From: Thiotrichales bacterium
GTDB taxonomy: Bacteria > Pseudomonadota > Gammaproteobacteria > Thiomicrospirales > Thiomicrospiraceae
Direction of reading: 5' to 3'
DNA: 64,000 nt
Assembly: GCA_016938655.1 (NCBI GenBank)
Contig: JAFGUG010000057.1
Span: 1-64,000 of the forward strand
The position numbers were made by a program, and so were the translations under genes. Numbering within the stretch: position 1 is the first letter of the stretch; each line of letters begins with the position of its first letter. The notes under the pieces were generated by a model. It was given only the letters and a program-made list of their open reading frames with translations. It searched no databases and was not told the origin of the DNA. Positions 41,628-50,860 of this stretch are shown in pieces.

Positions 41628-42509
41628 TTATTTGGCAGTCTTTAAATGGCTTTTAATAAAGTCATGCAATTCACTAAAATGCGCCTCAATTTTATCAATG
41701 GAGTCGTGGTCGGCATCCGCAATCTCTAAGCACGCAATATTACGATTGTGCTCACTTTTATCTTTTGCTTCACACAGCAAATGGAAATCACTCATGGGAA
41801 TCACACTATCCGCAGAGCCGTGCACCAATAAGGTTGGTTGTTGAAGTTTGGTAATGCTGGTCAAAGGTGCAATATCATCAAACTGATGGCCAATCACCCA
41901 CTGCACATAATTTGAAATCAAGCGCACCAAACCGGGCACACCCGCCACCTTTTGCAAGCTACGTTGCATCATCAATTTAGGGTGCACAAAGCTGGCAATG
42001 GCAATCACCACATTCACTTTTAAACCCTTGGCCGCCGCCAATAACACCGCCGCTGCACCTACCGAATGCCCCACCACAACCACTTGTTTACTGTCGTTTG
42101 TTTGGTGTTGATGCAACCAATCCACCGCAGAGGTGACATCTTCGGCAAATTTGGGCATGGTCGATACGCCTCGTTTTTGGCTGTCGCCATGGTTATGTGC
42201 GTCCAATAACAGGACATTGTAACCCTTGTTATGAAACGGCTTTGCCAACGGCAACAGTAAACTTTTATTCGCGCCCCAACCATGCAAAATCACCACCGTG
42301 GTGTCACTTGGTAGTTCAGCTTGCAGCCACCAAACCGAAAGTTGCGAACCTTGTTGCCCCTGTATTTGATGAGTTTGATAGGCCATGGCGTATTCGGCTG
42401 GGGTCTGGTCATTACTTAAACGAGGCGCTCGAAAACTAAGGTGAATCGCCACCACAAACAGCAAGATAAGAATTACGGGTAACAGCAGTAATAAAAGAAA
42501 ATAACTCAT
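41628..42509 (-). CDS. Membrane-anchored alpha/beta hydrolase
   Basis: An N-terminal membrane segment (YFLLLLLLPVILILLFVVAIH) is followed by an alpha/beta hydrolase fold: VVILHGWGANKSLLLPLA, the nucleophile elbow VVGHSVGAA, and LVHGSADSVIPM before the catalytic Asp, with DADHDS holding the His. The substrate is unknown. The frame is open from a TTG at 42608, but the extra 33 residues are polar and unconvincing; I choose the ATG at 42509 although no clear ribosome-binding site precedes it. Confidence 0.82.
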   Translation of the reverse strand: MSYFLLLLLLPVILILLFVVAIHLSFRAPRLSNDQTPAEYAMAYQTHQIQGQQGSQLSVWWLQAELPSDTTVVILHGWGANKSLLLPLAKPFHNKGYNVLLLDAHNHGDSQKRGVSTMPKFAEDVTSAVDWLHQHQTNDSKQVVVVGHSVGAAAVLLAAAKGLKVNVVIAIASFVHPKLMMQRSLQKVAGVPGLVRLISNYVQWVIGHQFDDIAPLTSITKLQQPTLLVHGSADSVIPMSDFHLLCEAKDKSEHNRNIACLEIADADHDSIDKIEAHFSELHDFIKSHLKTAK

Positions 42510-42917
42510 AATGGGGTTGTTGATTGCCTGATTCGTTGAATTGAAATGTGTCGTCGTGTTTAAGCTTGTGTTGATTTTATGTTCATTTTCGAGCGCTAGT
42601 GTAATCAATTCCAGTTAATTTACCTTTGAATAAAGGTTGAGTTGCGTTGAGAAGCGCTGAGTTAAGTTTATTTCAGATTGGTCTTAGAAATCGACAGGCC
42701 TGTTGATTTTAAAAAAAACTTCAATCATTTAAACAAATTCAAGTACTTATAAAATAACCAAGCAAAAGAGTTGGTTATTTATTTACACAATCGATTTAGC
42801 TTGGTAGTATCTATAAAAATTATTAATGAAATACCGGTTCAAACCCCACTATACAACGCACGTAAAACCCTTCGCCCTTTAAACAATCGGCGATCACGTA
42901 ACCTGAGGCAAGTACGA

Positions 42918-45674
42918 ATGCAAATGCTAAAAACCGATGCATCTCCAGTACGATATGTGAATGTTTGGCTTTGGCTAGCCATGTTTGCGTTTGCCCTATT
43001 TTCTGCTTTAATTTTTGCCCTACTTCAAATTGAACTGCCCTGGCGCTTAACTCTTCCGTGGATTCCCAGCTTAGGCATTGAATTGCGTTTTCGGGTGGAT
43101 GCCTTTAGCGCCCTCATGATTTTACTGATTACCGGCATAGGCAGTATGGTGTTTTTATACTCCGCCGGCTACTTTAAACACACTCCCGACCATCAACGTC
43201 TGCTAATAACTCTACCGCTGTTTATGCTCGCCATGATTGGCGTGGTCTCCTCTGACGATATTATTTTGCTGTTTGTTTTTTGGGAGCTGACCAGCATCAC
43301 CTCCTTCTTAATGGTGGGCTTTAAACATCAAGACCCCAAAGCGCGCTACTTTGCCAGACAAGCCCTGTTTGTCTCCATGGGCGGCGGCATGGCGTTATTG
43401 GGCGGTCTGATTATTATGGGGCAGTTAGCCAATAGCTGGTCACTTACCGAAATCATTCAAGCCGCACCGGGGTTTATTGACCACCCCGCGTTAACGATTG
43501 CCATTATTCTGATTTTGCTCGGAACCTTCACTAAATCTGCGCAGTTCCCGTTTCACTTCTGGTTACCCAATGCCATGGCCGCACCCACGCCAGTGAGTGC
43601 TTACCTGCACTCCGCGACCATGGTCAAACTTGGCATCTACTTAATGGCACGCTTTGATACGGCGTTTAATTACGTCTTGTTATGGGAAGTACTGCTAATC
43701 AGTACCGGTATGGTCACCGCTATTTGGGCGGCGCTGCTGGCGTTAAGAGAGCGTGATTTAAAACGCATTCTGGCCAGAACCACCCTTTCGGCACTCGGCA
43801 TTTTAACGCTACTGATTGGTTTACCCAGCCCCAACGCCGGCTTAGCGGTGGTGGCCTTTTTATTTGCGCACGCGGTTTATAAAGCGCCGCTGTTTATGGT
43901 GGCCGGTAACATTGACCATGCCACAGGAACACGCATCATTGATGATTTAAGAGGCCTTAGAAAGAAGATGCCGTTTACTGCGGCGGCGGCGATTATTGCA
44001 GGCCTGTCAATGGCCGGACTGCCATTAGCGTATGGGTTTGTGGCCAAAGACATGGTGAGTGCGGCCAAAGACCAGTCTGATCTGATTCTGTTTGCCAGCT
44101 ATGGGTTGATGTTTGTCAACGCAGCGGCTATTGCGGTGGCGGCGGTAGCGGCGATTCGCATATTCTGGGGGCCTATCAAGCAGTCCATGGAAAAAGTCAA
44201 AGAGGTGCCGTGGACCATGTTTGTACCACCGCTTATTTTGGTTATTTTTGGCATTGAGTTTGACGCCCTCCCCAACTACCGTGATCCTTTATTGTTAAGC
44301 GCCGCCCAAAGTATTTCACCGGCCTTGTCGATGAGTAATATTGAAACCGAATACTCCAGTGATTTGTTGGTGGCCACCAGTGTGACCCTGTTTATTGGGA
44401 TTGTGCTGTTTATGGCGTGGGATAAAATTCATGATGGTTTACAACGCATCAAACTGCTCAACAAGCTCGACCCCGAAATTTATTACGATAAAAGTTTAAA
44501 GGGCTTGCAGTGGCTGGCCGCTAAACACACTCAAACACTGCAAAATGGATTCTTGAGTCACTATTTAACCCTGACCCTCATCAGCTTTTTACTGTTTGCC
44601 AGCTATCTGTTTATCAATAGCAAAACCGCTTGGCAATTTCAGTTTCACTTTCCAGAACAAGCTGTTTACTGGGCAGTAGCGGCCGCCTTAATGGCCATTG
44701 CAGCCTTTGCCAGTTTGCGTTTAAAAAACAACTTAGCCACACTGATGGCCAGCGGCATTGTGGGCTATGGGGCGGCGATTCTATTTCTGTTTTCCGGTGC
44801 GCCCGACTTGGCCTTTACCCAGTTTATGATGGAGACCATCTTGGTGGTGGTCATCGCGTCTTCTTTACCGTTGTTTAAACACTCCAACACGCTAATCGAC
44901 CAAGGCGCAAATTTTTCTAGAGTAGCCATTGCCCTGCTTTCGGGTGCGGGGATGTTTGTGTTGCTATTAGCCATGCCTTTGCACACCGCAGACCCTTCTG
45001 TCGCCAACTGGTTATCCAGTAACAGTTTGCCGCTGGCCAATGGGCATAATGTGGTGAATGTGATTATTGTGGACTTTAGAGCGCTGGATACGTTTGGGGA
45101 AATTGTGGTGGTGGTGTTCTCACTGATTGCCGCCATTCCACTGTTAAAACAGCTTGCTCAAAACCAGCAAGCCAATGCGTTTACTTCGCAACCTGCTAAC
45201 CCACAAAGTTTTATCCTTGAAAAAATGGCGCTGCCCATCTACTGGTTGCTGTTTGTGGCCAGCTTAATTGTGGTGTTGCGCGGTCACAATGACCCCGGTG
45301 GCGGCTTTATTGGCGGATTAATGGCCGTAGCCGCCAGCAGTTGGTTGGCCATACAACACTCGCCTAAATTGGCGCTTAAACTGCAAGTGCTCGACCCCGT
45401 TAAACTCGCTTTACTGGGTGTGGCACTGGCGCTGTTATCGGGGTTAATTGGTCTGTTTGCCAGTGGTGAGTTTTTACAGCACTATTGGGCTGGCGGACTG
45501 TCCACCGTTATTCTGTTTGATATTGGAGTTTTCTTGGCGGTTTGGGGTGGCCTGAGTGGGTATGTGTACGGATTAGTTTCTGCACCCGCACCTCAAGCAT
45601 CCTCTGAACAGACTGAAGCCCGCACACCAATTAAAACCGTTACCCCCTCTTCAAACACAGGAGGTCAAGCATGA
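42918..45674 (+). CDS. mrpA: Mrp Na+/H+ antiporter subunit A (with fused MrpB-type C-terminus)
   Basis: MrpA is the largest membrane subunit of the multi-subunit Na+/H+ antiporter and is related to respiratory complex I NuoL. The frame is open from 42771, but I choose the ATG at 42918 (918 residues) since GAGG sits 10 bases upstream and the first 49 residues are not membrane-like. Key blocks are visible: FWELTSITSFLMVGF, TKSAQFPFHFWLPNAMAAPTPVSAYLHSATMVK, and HNDPGGGFIGGLMAVAA, which belongs to the MrpB-like C-terminal part. It heads a tightly overlapped operon. A CAGGCCTG site is inside. Confidence 0.94.
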   Translation: MQMLKTDASPVRYVNVWLWLAMFAFALFSALIFALLQIELPWRLTLPWIPSLGIELRFRVDAFSALMILLITGIGSMVFLYSAGYFKHTPDHQRLLITLPLFMLAMIGVVSSDDIILLFVFWELTSITSFLMVGFKHQDPKARYFARQALFVSMGGGMALLGGLIIMGQLANSWSLTEIIQAAPGFIDHPALTIAIILILLGTFTKSAQFPFHFWLPNAMAAPTPVSAYLHSATMVKLGIYLMARFDTAFNYVLLWEVLLISTGMVTAIWAALLALRERDLKRILARTTLSALGILTLLIGLPSPNAGLAVVAFLFAHAVYKAPLFMVAGNIDHATGTRIIDDLRGLRKKMPFTAAAAIIAGLSMAGLPLAYGFVAKDMVSAAKDQSDLILFASYGLMFVNAAAIAVAAVAAIRIFWGPIKQSMEKVKEVPWTMFVPPLILVIFGIEFDALPNYRDPLLLSAAQSISPALSMSNIETEYSSDLLVATSVTLFIGIVLFMAWDKIHDGLQRIKLLNKLDPEIYYDKSLKGLQWLAAKHTQTLQNGFLSHYLTLTLISFLLFASYLFINSKTAWQFQFHFPEQAVYWAVAAALMAIAAFASLRLKNNLATLMASGIVGYGAAILFLFSGAPDLAFTQFMMETILVVVIASSLPLFKHSNTLIDQGANFSRVAIALLSGAGMFVLLLAMPLHTADPSVANWLSSNSLPLANGHNVVNVIIVDFRALDTFGEIVVVVFSLIAAIPLLKQLAQNQQANAFTSQPANPQSFILEKMALPIYWLLFVASLIVVLRGHNDPGGGFIGGLMAVAASSWLAIQHSPKLALKLQVLDPVKLALLGVALALLSGLIGLFASGEFLQHYWAGGLSTVILFDIGVFLAVWGGLSGYVYGLVSAPAPQASSEQTEARTPIKTVTPSSNTGGQA

Positions 45675-46069
45675 ACTTAATTCTGATTACCATCATCAGT
45701 TTATTAGTGAGTGCAGGCGTTTATTTAGTGCTCTCTAAAGACCTGCTCAGAACCATTATTGGCTTGGCCATTCTAGGAACGGCGGCTAATTTAGTGATGT
45801 TTTATGCCGGTCAACCCAACAGCATGACCTCAGCGATTATTGACCAAGGGCTCAGCGCACTCTCGGCGGATGCCGCCAACCCACTGCCGCAAGCACTGGT
45901 GTTAACCGCCATTGTCATTGGCTTTGCGCTACTGTGTTTTGCCTTAGTGCTGATGGTGGTGATTGCGCAACAAACAAACACACGCAATAGCGACTCGTTA
46001 ACCCATAACGAACCAAAACCGAACCCAGCTATCGACCCCCTTAAACCAACCCAAATGGATTTCGAATGA
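45671..46069 (+). CDS. mrpC: Mrp antiporter subunit C
   Basis: This 132-residue NuoK-like membrane protein has three hydrophobic segments (LILITIISLLVSAGVYLVLS; IIGLAILGTAANLVMFY; ALVLTAIVIGFALLCFALVL). DPLPQALVLTAIVIGFA-type sequence (here NPLPQALVLTAIVIGFA) is the MrpC signature. Its ATG overlaps the mrpA stop (ATGA), showing translational coupling. The C-terminal tail after residue 105 is hydrophilic. Confidence 0.94.
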   Translation: MNLILITIISLLVSAGVYLVLSKDLLRTIIGLAILGTAANLVMFYAGQPNSMTSAIIDQGLSALSADAANPLPQALVLTAIVIGFALLCFALVLMVVIAQQTNTRNSDSLTHNEPKPNPAIDPLKPTQMDFE

Positions 46070-47502
46070 ACGCGATTTTAGTCACATTGCTGATACCCAT
46101 TACCCTGGCACTGCTCAGTGGGTTTGTGGCTGAGCGCCGTTTAAAAGCACTCAACCTGGCCGGAAGTGTTGCACTGTTAATCAGCGCGGTTGTGCTGTTG
46201 ATGAGTGTAGCGCAACAAGGCACATTAAGCTTAAACTTTGGGGCGTGGCCAGTGCCCTTCGGTATTCGTTTTGAGGCCGATGGCTTAAGCGCCTTAATGA
46301 TTACGGTGATTGCGTTGGTATTCTTCTGTGTCTTGCTTATCTCATTAAGTTGGCGCAATGCCCAGTATCAAGCCAACCAGTTTATTTTGATGCAAGGGCT
46401 CATCACCTCGGCCATTGCGGTCACCTTAACGGTCGATCTATTCAACTTGTATGTGTGGTTTGAACTGATGCTGATGAGCGTGCTTGGCTTAATGGTCATT
46501 AACGCCAAACTGCCCAATTACGAAGCCGCTATTAAGTACTTCACCATCAATATGCTCGGTACGTTGTTAATGTTGGCGATGGTGGGGCTTATCTACGGCT
46601 CCAGCGGACACCTTAACTTTCAAGCGTTAGGCGAAGCGTCACAACAACCTGAACTGGCCTCTTCGTTGAGTTTGTATGGTGCGTTATTGTTTATTGCCCT
46701 ACTCATGAAAATGGGCACCTTCCCGCTGTTTATTTGGTTACCTGCCAGCTATCACGCTTTACCCTTGCCACTATTGGCGTTAATTGGTGGCCTACTCACC
46801 AAAATAACCGCTTACGTTCTTCTGCGTTTGAGTGGCCAAGTGTTTAACATTGAAGCCTTTTACGATGCGCTCGGTTGGTTGGCGGTATTAACTATGTTAA
46901 GCGGCGTAATTGGTGCGGCTTATCACTGGGATTTACGGCGTATTTTGGCGTTTCATATTATCAGTCAGGTCGGGTTTATCCTCTTAGGGATTGCGCTTGC
47001 CAGCCAAGCGGCAGCCGTCGGAACCACCATTTTCTTAATTCATAACATCTTGGTCAAAACCAACCTGTTCTTAATTGCTGGCGCAATTTGGTTAGCAGTA
47101 AGACATTACGACCTTAGAAATTTAGGCGGACTGTACCCTGCCAAAACCTTGTTGGCCATTCTATTCTTAATTAATGCCATGGCTTTAGTCGGCGTACCAC
47201 CCACCAGCGGTTTTTGGGGCAAGTTCTTAATTCTAAAAGAGGCGTTTATTCAAGAACATTTTATTTGGGCGATTGCCGCACTGGTGACAGGCCTGTTAAC
47301 ACTCTACTCCATGAGTAAAATCTGGTTAGAAGCCTTCTGGAAACCCGCTACCGAAGCGCAAACGGTTGAACCGATTCCACTCACCGTTTATGCGCCCATT
47401 ATTTTACTCACGCTGGTTGTCGCCTTTATTGGACTCTACCCAGAACCGTTAATTGTGTTTTTAGAACCCCTGTTTAATGACTTTTATGGAGGTGTTAAAT
47501 GA
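46066..47502 (+). CDS. mrpD: Mrp antiporter subunit D
   Basis: MrpD is a NuoM/N-like membrane protein (478 residues, about 14 hydrophobic segments). Conserved features include YVWFELMLMSVLGLMV with the key Glu, MKMGTFPLFIWLPASYHALP, and IHNILVKTNLFLIAGAIW. It overlaps mrpC by 4 bases (ATGA) and mrpE by 4 bases. A CAGGCCTG site lies near 47289 inside the gene. Confidence 0.95.
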   Translation: MNAILVTLLIPITLALLSGFVAERRLKALNLAGSVALLISAVVLLMSVAQQGTLSLNFGAWPVPFGIRFEADGLSALMITVIALVFFCVLLISLSWRNAQYQANQFILMQGLITSAIAVTLTVDLFNLYVWFELMLMSVLGLMVINAKLPNYEAAIKYFTINMLGTLLMLAMVGLIYGSSGHLNFQALGEASQQPELASSLSLYGALLFIALLMKMGTFPLFIWLPASYHALPLPLLALIGGLLTKITAYVLLRLSGQVFNIEAFYDALGWLAVLTMLSGVIGAAYHWDLRRILAFHIISQVGFILLGIALASQAAAVGTTIFLIHNILVKTNLFLIAGAIWLAVRHYDLRNLGGLYPAKTLLAILFLINAMALVGVPPTSGFWGKFLILKEAFIQEHFIWAIAALVTGLLTLYSMSKIWLEAFWKPATEAQTVEPIPLTVYAPIILLTLVVAFIGLYPEPLIVFLEPLFNDFYGGVK

Positions 47503-47871
47503 AAACCGTTTTAGCGCTGTTTTGGCTCAGTTTTTATTTTGTAAAATCGGCGGTTCAGTCGGGTTTTGATACCGCCAAGCTTATCGTTTTTATGCCCAAA
47601 AACCTGCAAAGTGGTCTGTGCACCATGCCCTATCAAAACATAAATGGTTATCCGTTGGCGATTTTAGGCATGATGATTACCCTCACCCCCGGCACCACCT
47701 TAATTGAGATTGACCAAGAAAAAAAACTGATGATGGCTAAGGTCATAAATACCATTACACCTTCTGGACTTAAACGATGAACAAAAAGTGCTCAAGCAAA
47801 TTGAAAACGAATACATCGCTTACTTAAAACAATTGAGTGCCCCAGCTCAACCAAACAAGGAGGCGGTGTAA
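47499..47871 (+). pseudogene. mrpE: Mrp antiporter subunit E, broken by an inverted copy of the mrpF start
   Basis: MrpE-like sequence runs from the ATG at 47499 to residue 74 (LGMMITLTPGTTLIEIDQE). From 47721 to 47761 the DNA is the exact reverse complement of 47865-47905, the start of mrpF. After it, MrpE coding resumes in the +1 frame at 47764 as LDLNDEQKVLKQIENEYIAY, ending at a TAA (47869-47871) that overlaps the mrpF ATG just as an intact gene would. The present frame stops at 47780 after 93 codons. The intact gene would have encoded about 123 residues, a short-type MrpE. A sequencing or assembly artefact cannot be excluded. Confidence 0.85.
47721..47761. repeat. Left arm of a perfect 41-bp inverted repeat
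   Basis: This arm lies within mrpE and is identical to the reverse complement of 47865-47905. The arms are 103 bases apart. The right arm is the native end of mrpE and start of mrpF, so the left arm is the derived copy. Confidence 0.95.
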
Positions 47872-47905
47872 TGGTATTTATGACCTTAGCCATCATCAGT
47901 TTTTT
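47865..47905. repeat. Right arm of a perfect 41-bp inverted repeat
   Basis: This arm contains the last codons of the ancestral mrpE frame and the first 35 bases of mrpF. Pairing with the left arm in mRNA would bury the mrpF start codon but not all of its GGAGG-type site at 47858-47863. Confidence 0.95.
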
Positions 47906-48164
47906 GTGTTCACTGGCCGGTTTATACCGTCTGCTGGTGGGGCCCAGCATGACCGACCGCATTATTGGTTTGGATTTAATCTTTGCCATCGGCGTCCTGT
48001 TTTGTCTGCTCAGTGCGTGGATTAACCAAAACTCACTCTACTTAGACGTGGCAATTGGTTTGGCGTTAACTGGGTTTATCGCCACTTTAGCGTGGAGCAA
48101 ACTGATTCAACAACACAAACAGCAACCGAACCTTGAAACTGAGTCAGAGAAGGAGGGATTGTGA
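47871..48164 (+). CDS. mrpF: Mrp antiporter subunit F
   Basis: This 97-residue protein has three hydrophobic segments and the MrpF block YRLLVGPSMTDRIIGLDLI. AAGGAGG lies just upstream of the ATG. Its first 35 bases are part of the inverted repeat shared with mrpE, so its mRNA start could be sequestered. The stop overlaps mrpG. Confidence 0.93.
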   Translation: MVFMTLAIISFLCSLAGLYRLLVGPSMTDRIIGLDLIFAIGVLFCLLSAWINQNSLYLDVAIGLALTGFIATLAWSKLIQQHKQQPNLETESEKEGL

Positions 48165-48469
48165 TTATGATGGTGCTTATTATTGTAATGACGGTGCTCT
48201 CGTTTAGCCTGTTAATCATCTCCGCCATCGGCGTTTTAAGATTGCCCAGTGCACTGGCCAGACAGCACGCGGTTACCAAAGCGGCAACCTTATCGTTGAG
48301 TTTACTGATTATTGGGATGATGCTTTATGCCGTGCACATGGAATGGTCTGCCGAATGGCTGATTAAGCTTTCGTTATTACTGATTTTTTTATTGCTGACC
48401 CTGCCATTAGCATCGCACGCTTTGGCACGCAGCAGTCTGTATGAAACCGATTCCGATAACACGCATTAA
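48161..48469 (+). CDS. mrpG: Mrp antiporter subunit G
   Basis: This protein of about 100 residues has three hydrophobic segments and the MrpG block LLIISAIGVLRLPSALARQHAVTKAATL. AGGAGG at 48151-48156 precedes a GTG at 48161 that overlaps the mrpF stop; an ATG at 48167 is better spaced. Either start gives the same membrane protein. It is the last gene of the Mrp operon. Confidence 0.92.
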   Translation: MIMMVLIIVMTVLSFSLLIISAIGVLRLPSALARQHAVTKAATLSLSLLIIGMMLYAVHMEWSAEWLIKLSLLLIFLLLTLPLASHALARSSLYETDSDNTH

Positions 48470-48476
48470 ATCTCTT

Positions 48477-48510
48477 TTTTAAAAGTCAGCAGGCCTGCTT
48501 ACATTTAAAA
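48477..48510. terminator. GCAGGCCTGC-centred hairpin between mrpG and the COG0523 gene
   Basis: TTTTAAAAGTCAGCAGG is roughly mirrored by CCTGCTTACATTTAAAA, with core GCAGGCCTGC at 48489-48498. It is the only hairpin in the 57-base convergent gap, so it is the likely bidirectional terminator. Confidence 0.65.
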
Positions 48511-48526
48511 TACAATCAGAACACGG

Positions 48527-49741
48527 TTATGATTTTGAATGCTTAACAATCATGATGTTTTTGGGCCATGGATCTTCAAACGGTTGGCCAGCAAACCATT
48601 GCTGTATTTCGGCATCCGTTAAAAAACAGGATTTTAGTGCGTTAGTAAATTCGTCGACTTGGGTTTTATCACCAATTACGGTTAGGTCGCAATGACGGTC
48701 ACCAAAGCGGCCAGAATACTGCGCCACTTTCTGCTTTAAATCTTCTATCTCTATTTGCGTCAGGCCATTATTCGGGTCTTCAATCACACTGCTGCGCCAA
48801 GTGCCATTAATCTCCAAATTAATATCACCCGCCGCTTGATTCCATAACAGCGCATGCCCACCTCGGCTGGCCAACCAAAAGAATCCCTTGCTGCGATACA
48901 CTTTATCACCAAGGTATTGACGACAAACGGTCCACAGACGCTGTGGATGAAAGGGACGGTCATCTTGGATAACACGCGTGACCAAATTATATGGCTGTTG
49001 ATGTTGCGTCTCTGAAGCTAAAAGCGGCTTCAGCTCTTTAACAAGCTGAGCCACCTTGAAGTAATCATACTCTGGTAACGCAAAAAGAGACTCAATCGGT
49101 AAATTACCAAACCGCACGGAATGCGCCGGAACCGATGGGTTAATCGATTGAATAGAAGCGGCTATCTCTTCGAGCTTGCCTTCGCCTAAACGATCGGCTT
49201 TGGTAAAGAATAAATGGCTACAGAATAAAATCTGTTCCACTAATAGATTGGTGGTATCTCGTTGCCCCTGCGCCATATTTTGTTGCATCCTAGAAATGAG
49301 GTTTTGACCATAATCGTAGTCATGCGCCAACATTAAACTGTCAACCAATGCGAACAGACCAATAAGCGTAACCTGCGATTGACGCTGCAAGTACTCAACC
49401 AGTGGCAAGGGGTGCGTGCTACCGGATGTTTCAATAATCACCAGTTCGGGGGTTTGGTTGGCTAAAAGGCCATTTAACGCATCATTGAGCGCCCCAATGC
49501 CTTTCTCACTGCTTAGAACACAGGCGGGAATGGAGGCGAAGATGCTTTCGTTTTCTTCAACCATCTCGGTGTTACTAATGAGTTCACCATCAATATCCAA
49601 TGCACTCATGTCATTCACAATCGCACAAACAGAGATACCTTTATTAAGCGCCTGACTGAGCAGACTGCGAAACAGAGTCGTTTTACCAGAGCCAAGAAAG
49701 CCATTTAGGATGACAACGCGGATTTTTGGGGATGTGTGCAT
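48527..49741 (-). CDS. COG0523 (CobW/YjiA-type) GTPase without the CxCC motif
   Basis: This 404-residue G3E-family GTPase has Walker A GFLGSGKTTLFRSLL, the switch region with NDMSALDID, ETSGSTHPLPLVEYL, and FTKADRL for guanine recognition. The C-terminal CobW_C-type domain includes RPFHPQRLW. Members usually carry a metal-binding CxCC after the Glu loop; here that position reads ACVLSSEKG, with a single Cys. Metal insertion or zinc homeostasis is the usual role; whether this one binds metal is unclear. Confidence 0.85.
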   Translation of the reverse strand: MHTSPKIRVVILNGFLGSGKTTLFRSLLSQALNKGISVCAIVNDMSALDIDGELISNTEMVEENESIFASIPACVLSSEKGIGALNDALNGLLANQTPELVIIETSGSTHPLPLVEYLQRQSQVTLIGLFALVDSLMLAHDYDYGQNLISRMQQNMAQGQRDTTNLLVEQILFCSHLFFTKADRLGEGKLEEIAASIQSINPSVPAHSVRFGNLPIESLFALPEYDYFKVAQLVKELKPLLASETQHQQPYNLVTRVIQDDRPFHPQRLWTVCRQYLGDKVYRSKGFFWLASRGGHALLWNQAAGDINLEINGTWRSSVIEDPNNGLTQIEIEDLKQKVAQYSGRFGDRHCDLTVIGDKTQVDEFTNALKSCFLTDAEIQQWFAGQPFEDPWPKNIMIVKHSKS

Positions 49742-50018
49742 GAGAACAGCTTTAATATATTGAGTCTAATAAATAATGGAAAAACAGTTTAGCACATCCC
49801 ACTTTTTTGTTATTTAACGTTACTTTGGTTTACGAGAAAGTGAGCAGGCCTGCTGTCTTTAAAAAAGTGGCTGCGTAAATCTTTATTACTGGGGAAATGC
49901 CCCTTTTGTAAGGAAATCTTGATTTCTCTTACCGTAGGAAGCGGCCGGGGTAATGCTTGAGGGTATAAATACAGAAATTTGAGAGGCTTTGAAATCAGAA
50001 ATAAAAGCCATTTAATTA
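49742..50018. other. Upstream region of the COG0523 gene, no gene seen
   Basis: This region holds one AGCAGGCCTGCT palindrome (49843-49854) and no convincing coding frame. No zinc-regulator (Zur) box was recognised. Confidence 0.45.
49843..49854. repeat. GCAGGCCTGC palindrome upstream of the COG0523 gene
   Basis: A perfect 12-base AGCAGGCCTGCT flanked by AAAGTG / GTCTTT. Confidence 0.85.
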
Positions 50019-50069
50019 GGGTCAGGACTATTAATAAGGGTTCAAAGCCAAATCAATCGAGTCTGACCC
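50019..50069. repeat. REP-like inverted repeat GGGTCAG / CTGACCC
   Basis: GGGTCAG at 50019-50025 is complementary to CTGACCC at 50063-50069. ATCAATCGAGTCTGACCCC resembles intergenic REP-type repeats common in gammaproteobacteria. No associated transposase is present. Confidence 0.35.
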
Positions 50070-50099
50070 CATTGATTCACATTTGCCTTGTTATGTGCC

Positions 50100-50599
50100 T
50101 TACTTAGCAGCATCTTTGATGTCATATTTTTGCCTAATATTCTTGTAAATAAAATCTGCACTGTAAGTAAAGACTGATTCAGGCTTTTCTTTGAAACATA
50201 CAATTGTATTTGATGAGCTTGGTTTGGAAATATTGTATGTTTGCCCACCCGTCGTTCTGGTTGTTGCGCTACCATAGGCGTAATTTCCATAGCCATAAGC
50301 ACTTCCAGTTGTATGTGATGTTGTTGGTGTTGTGTAGGTGCTATTTGATGTATAGCTGTTTGCATCAATTATTGCGAAAATTTATAACCATTTTCTAAAG
50401 CTAACTCAGCACTCCGCAAAAGAGTGAAATCAGCTACCCTTTCTCGGCGTGTATAGCCGTTACCACCGAAAGAAACAGTAAAAACATTTTAGTCTAGCTG
50501 GGTTTCAGAATACCCGCCACTAAACCCAGATTTTTGATATGCGGTCGCACAACCTTGAAGAATTAAGACGACAACGCTGATTGTAATGAGGTTCTTCAT
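50100..50599 (-). pseudogene. Pseudogene of a CC0125/CC1285-family lipoprotein
   Basis: From the ATG at 50599 (AAGGATA upstream) the frame reads MKNLITISVVVLILQGC, a lipoprotein signal with a lipobox, then QKSGFSGGYSETQLD before a TAA at 50489-50491. The same frame continues NVFTVSFGGNGYTRRERVADFTLLRSAE. A one-base loss near 50375-50380 shifts it, after which AIIDANSYTSNSTYTT and CFKEKPESVFTYSADF continue to a stop at 50100. One nonsense codon and one frameshift mean it is not functional. The family has no known activity. Confidence 0.75.
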
Positions 50600-50860
50600 A
50601 TTTTATCCTTTTGCACATAACTATTATTAGACATCCTAATCACCCTAAATAACGTATTTAAAGTGTGTATAAACATGCCGTTTAACAATGTTTATTATGA
50701 ACGTTTTTATTATGTGACTCTATTTAACTGGAAGCCTGCAAGGCTTGTAGCTTTGCATTTAGACTGCCTAAAGTAAGACCGTAAACACTAGGCAAAACAT
50801 CACAAGCGTTGATTATAAATAAAAAGACGTAGATATACGAATTAAATGAGTAGAAATAAA

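Noticed and set aside
42510-42770. Coding extension upstream of the alpha/beta hydrolase
   Set aside because: The frame opens from a TTG with no good ribosome-binding site and a polar, low-complexity product before the membrane anchor.
42771-42917. N-terminal extension of mrpA from a TTG
   Set aside because: The 49 added residues are basic and not membrane-like, and a good ribosome-binding site precedes the ATG at 42918.
50042-50368. A 108-codon minus-strand frame
   Set aside because: It is an out-of-frame reading of the decayed lipoprotein gene, where the lipoprotein frame shows clear family similarity.
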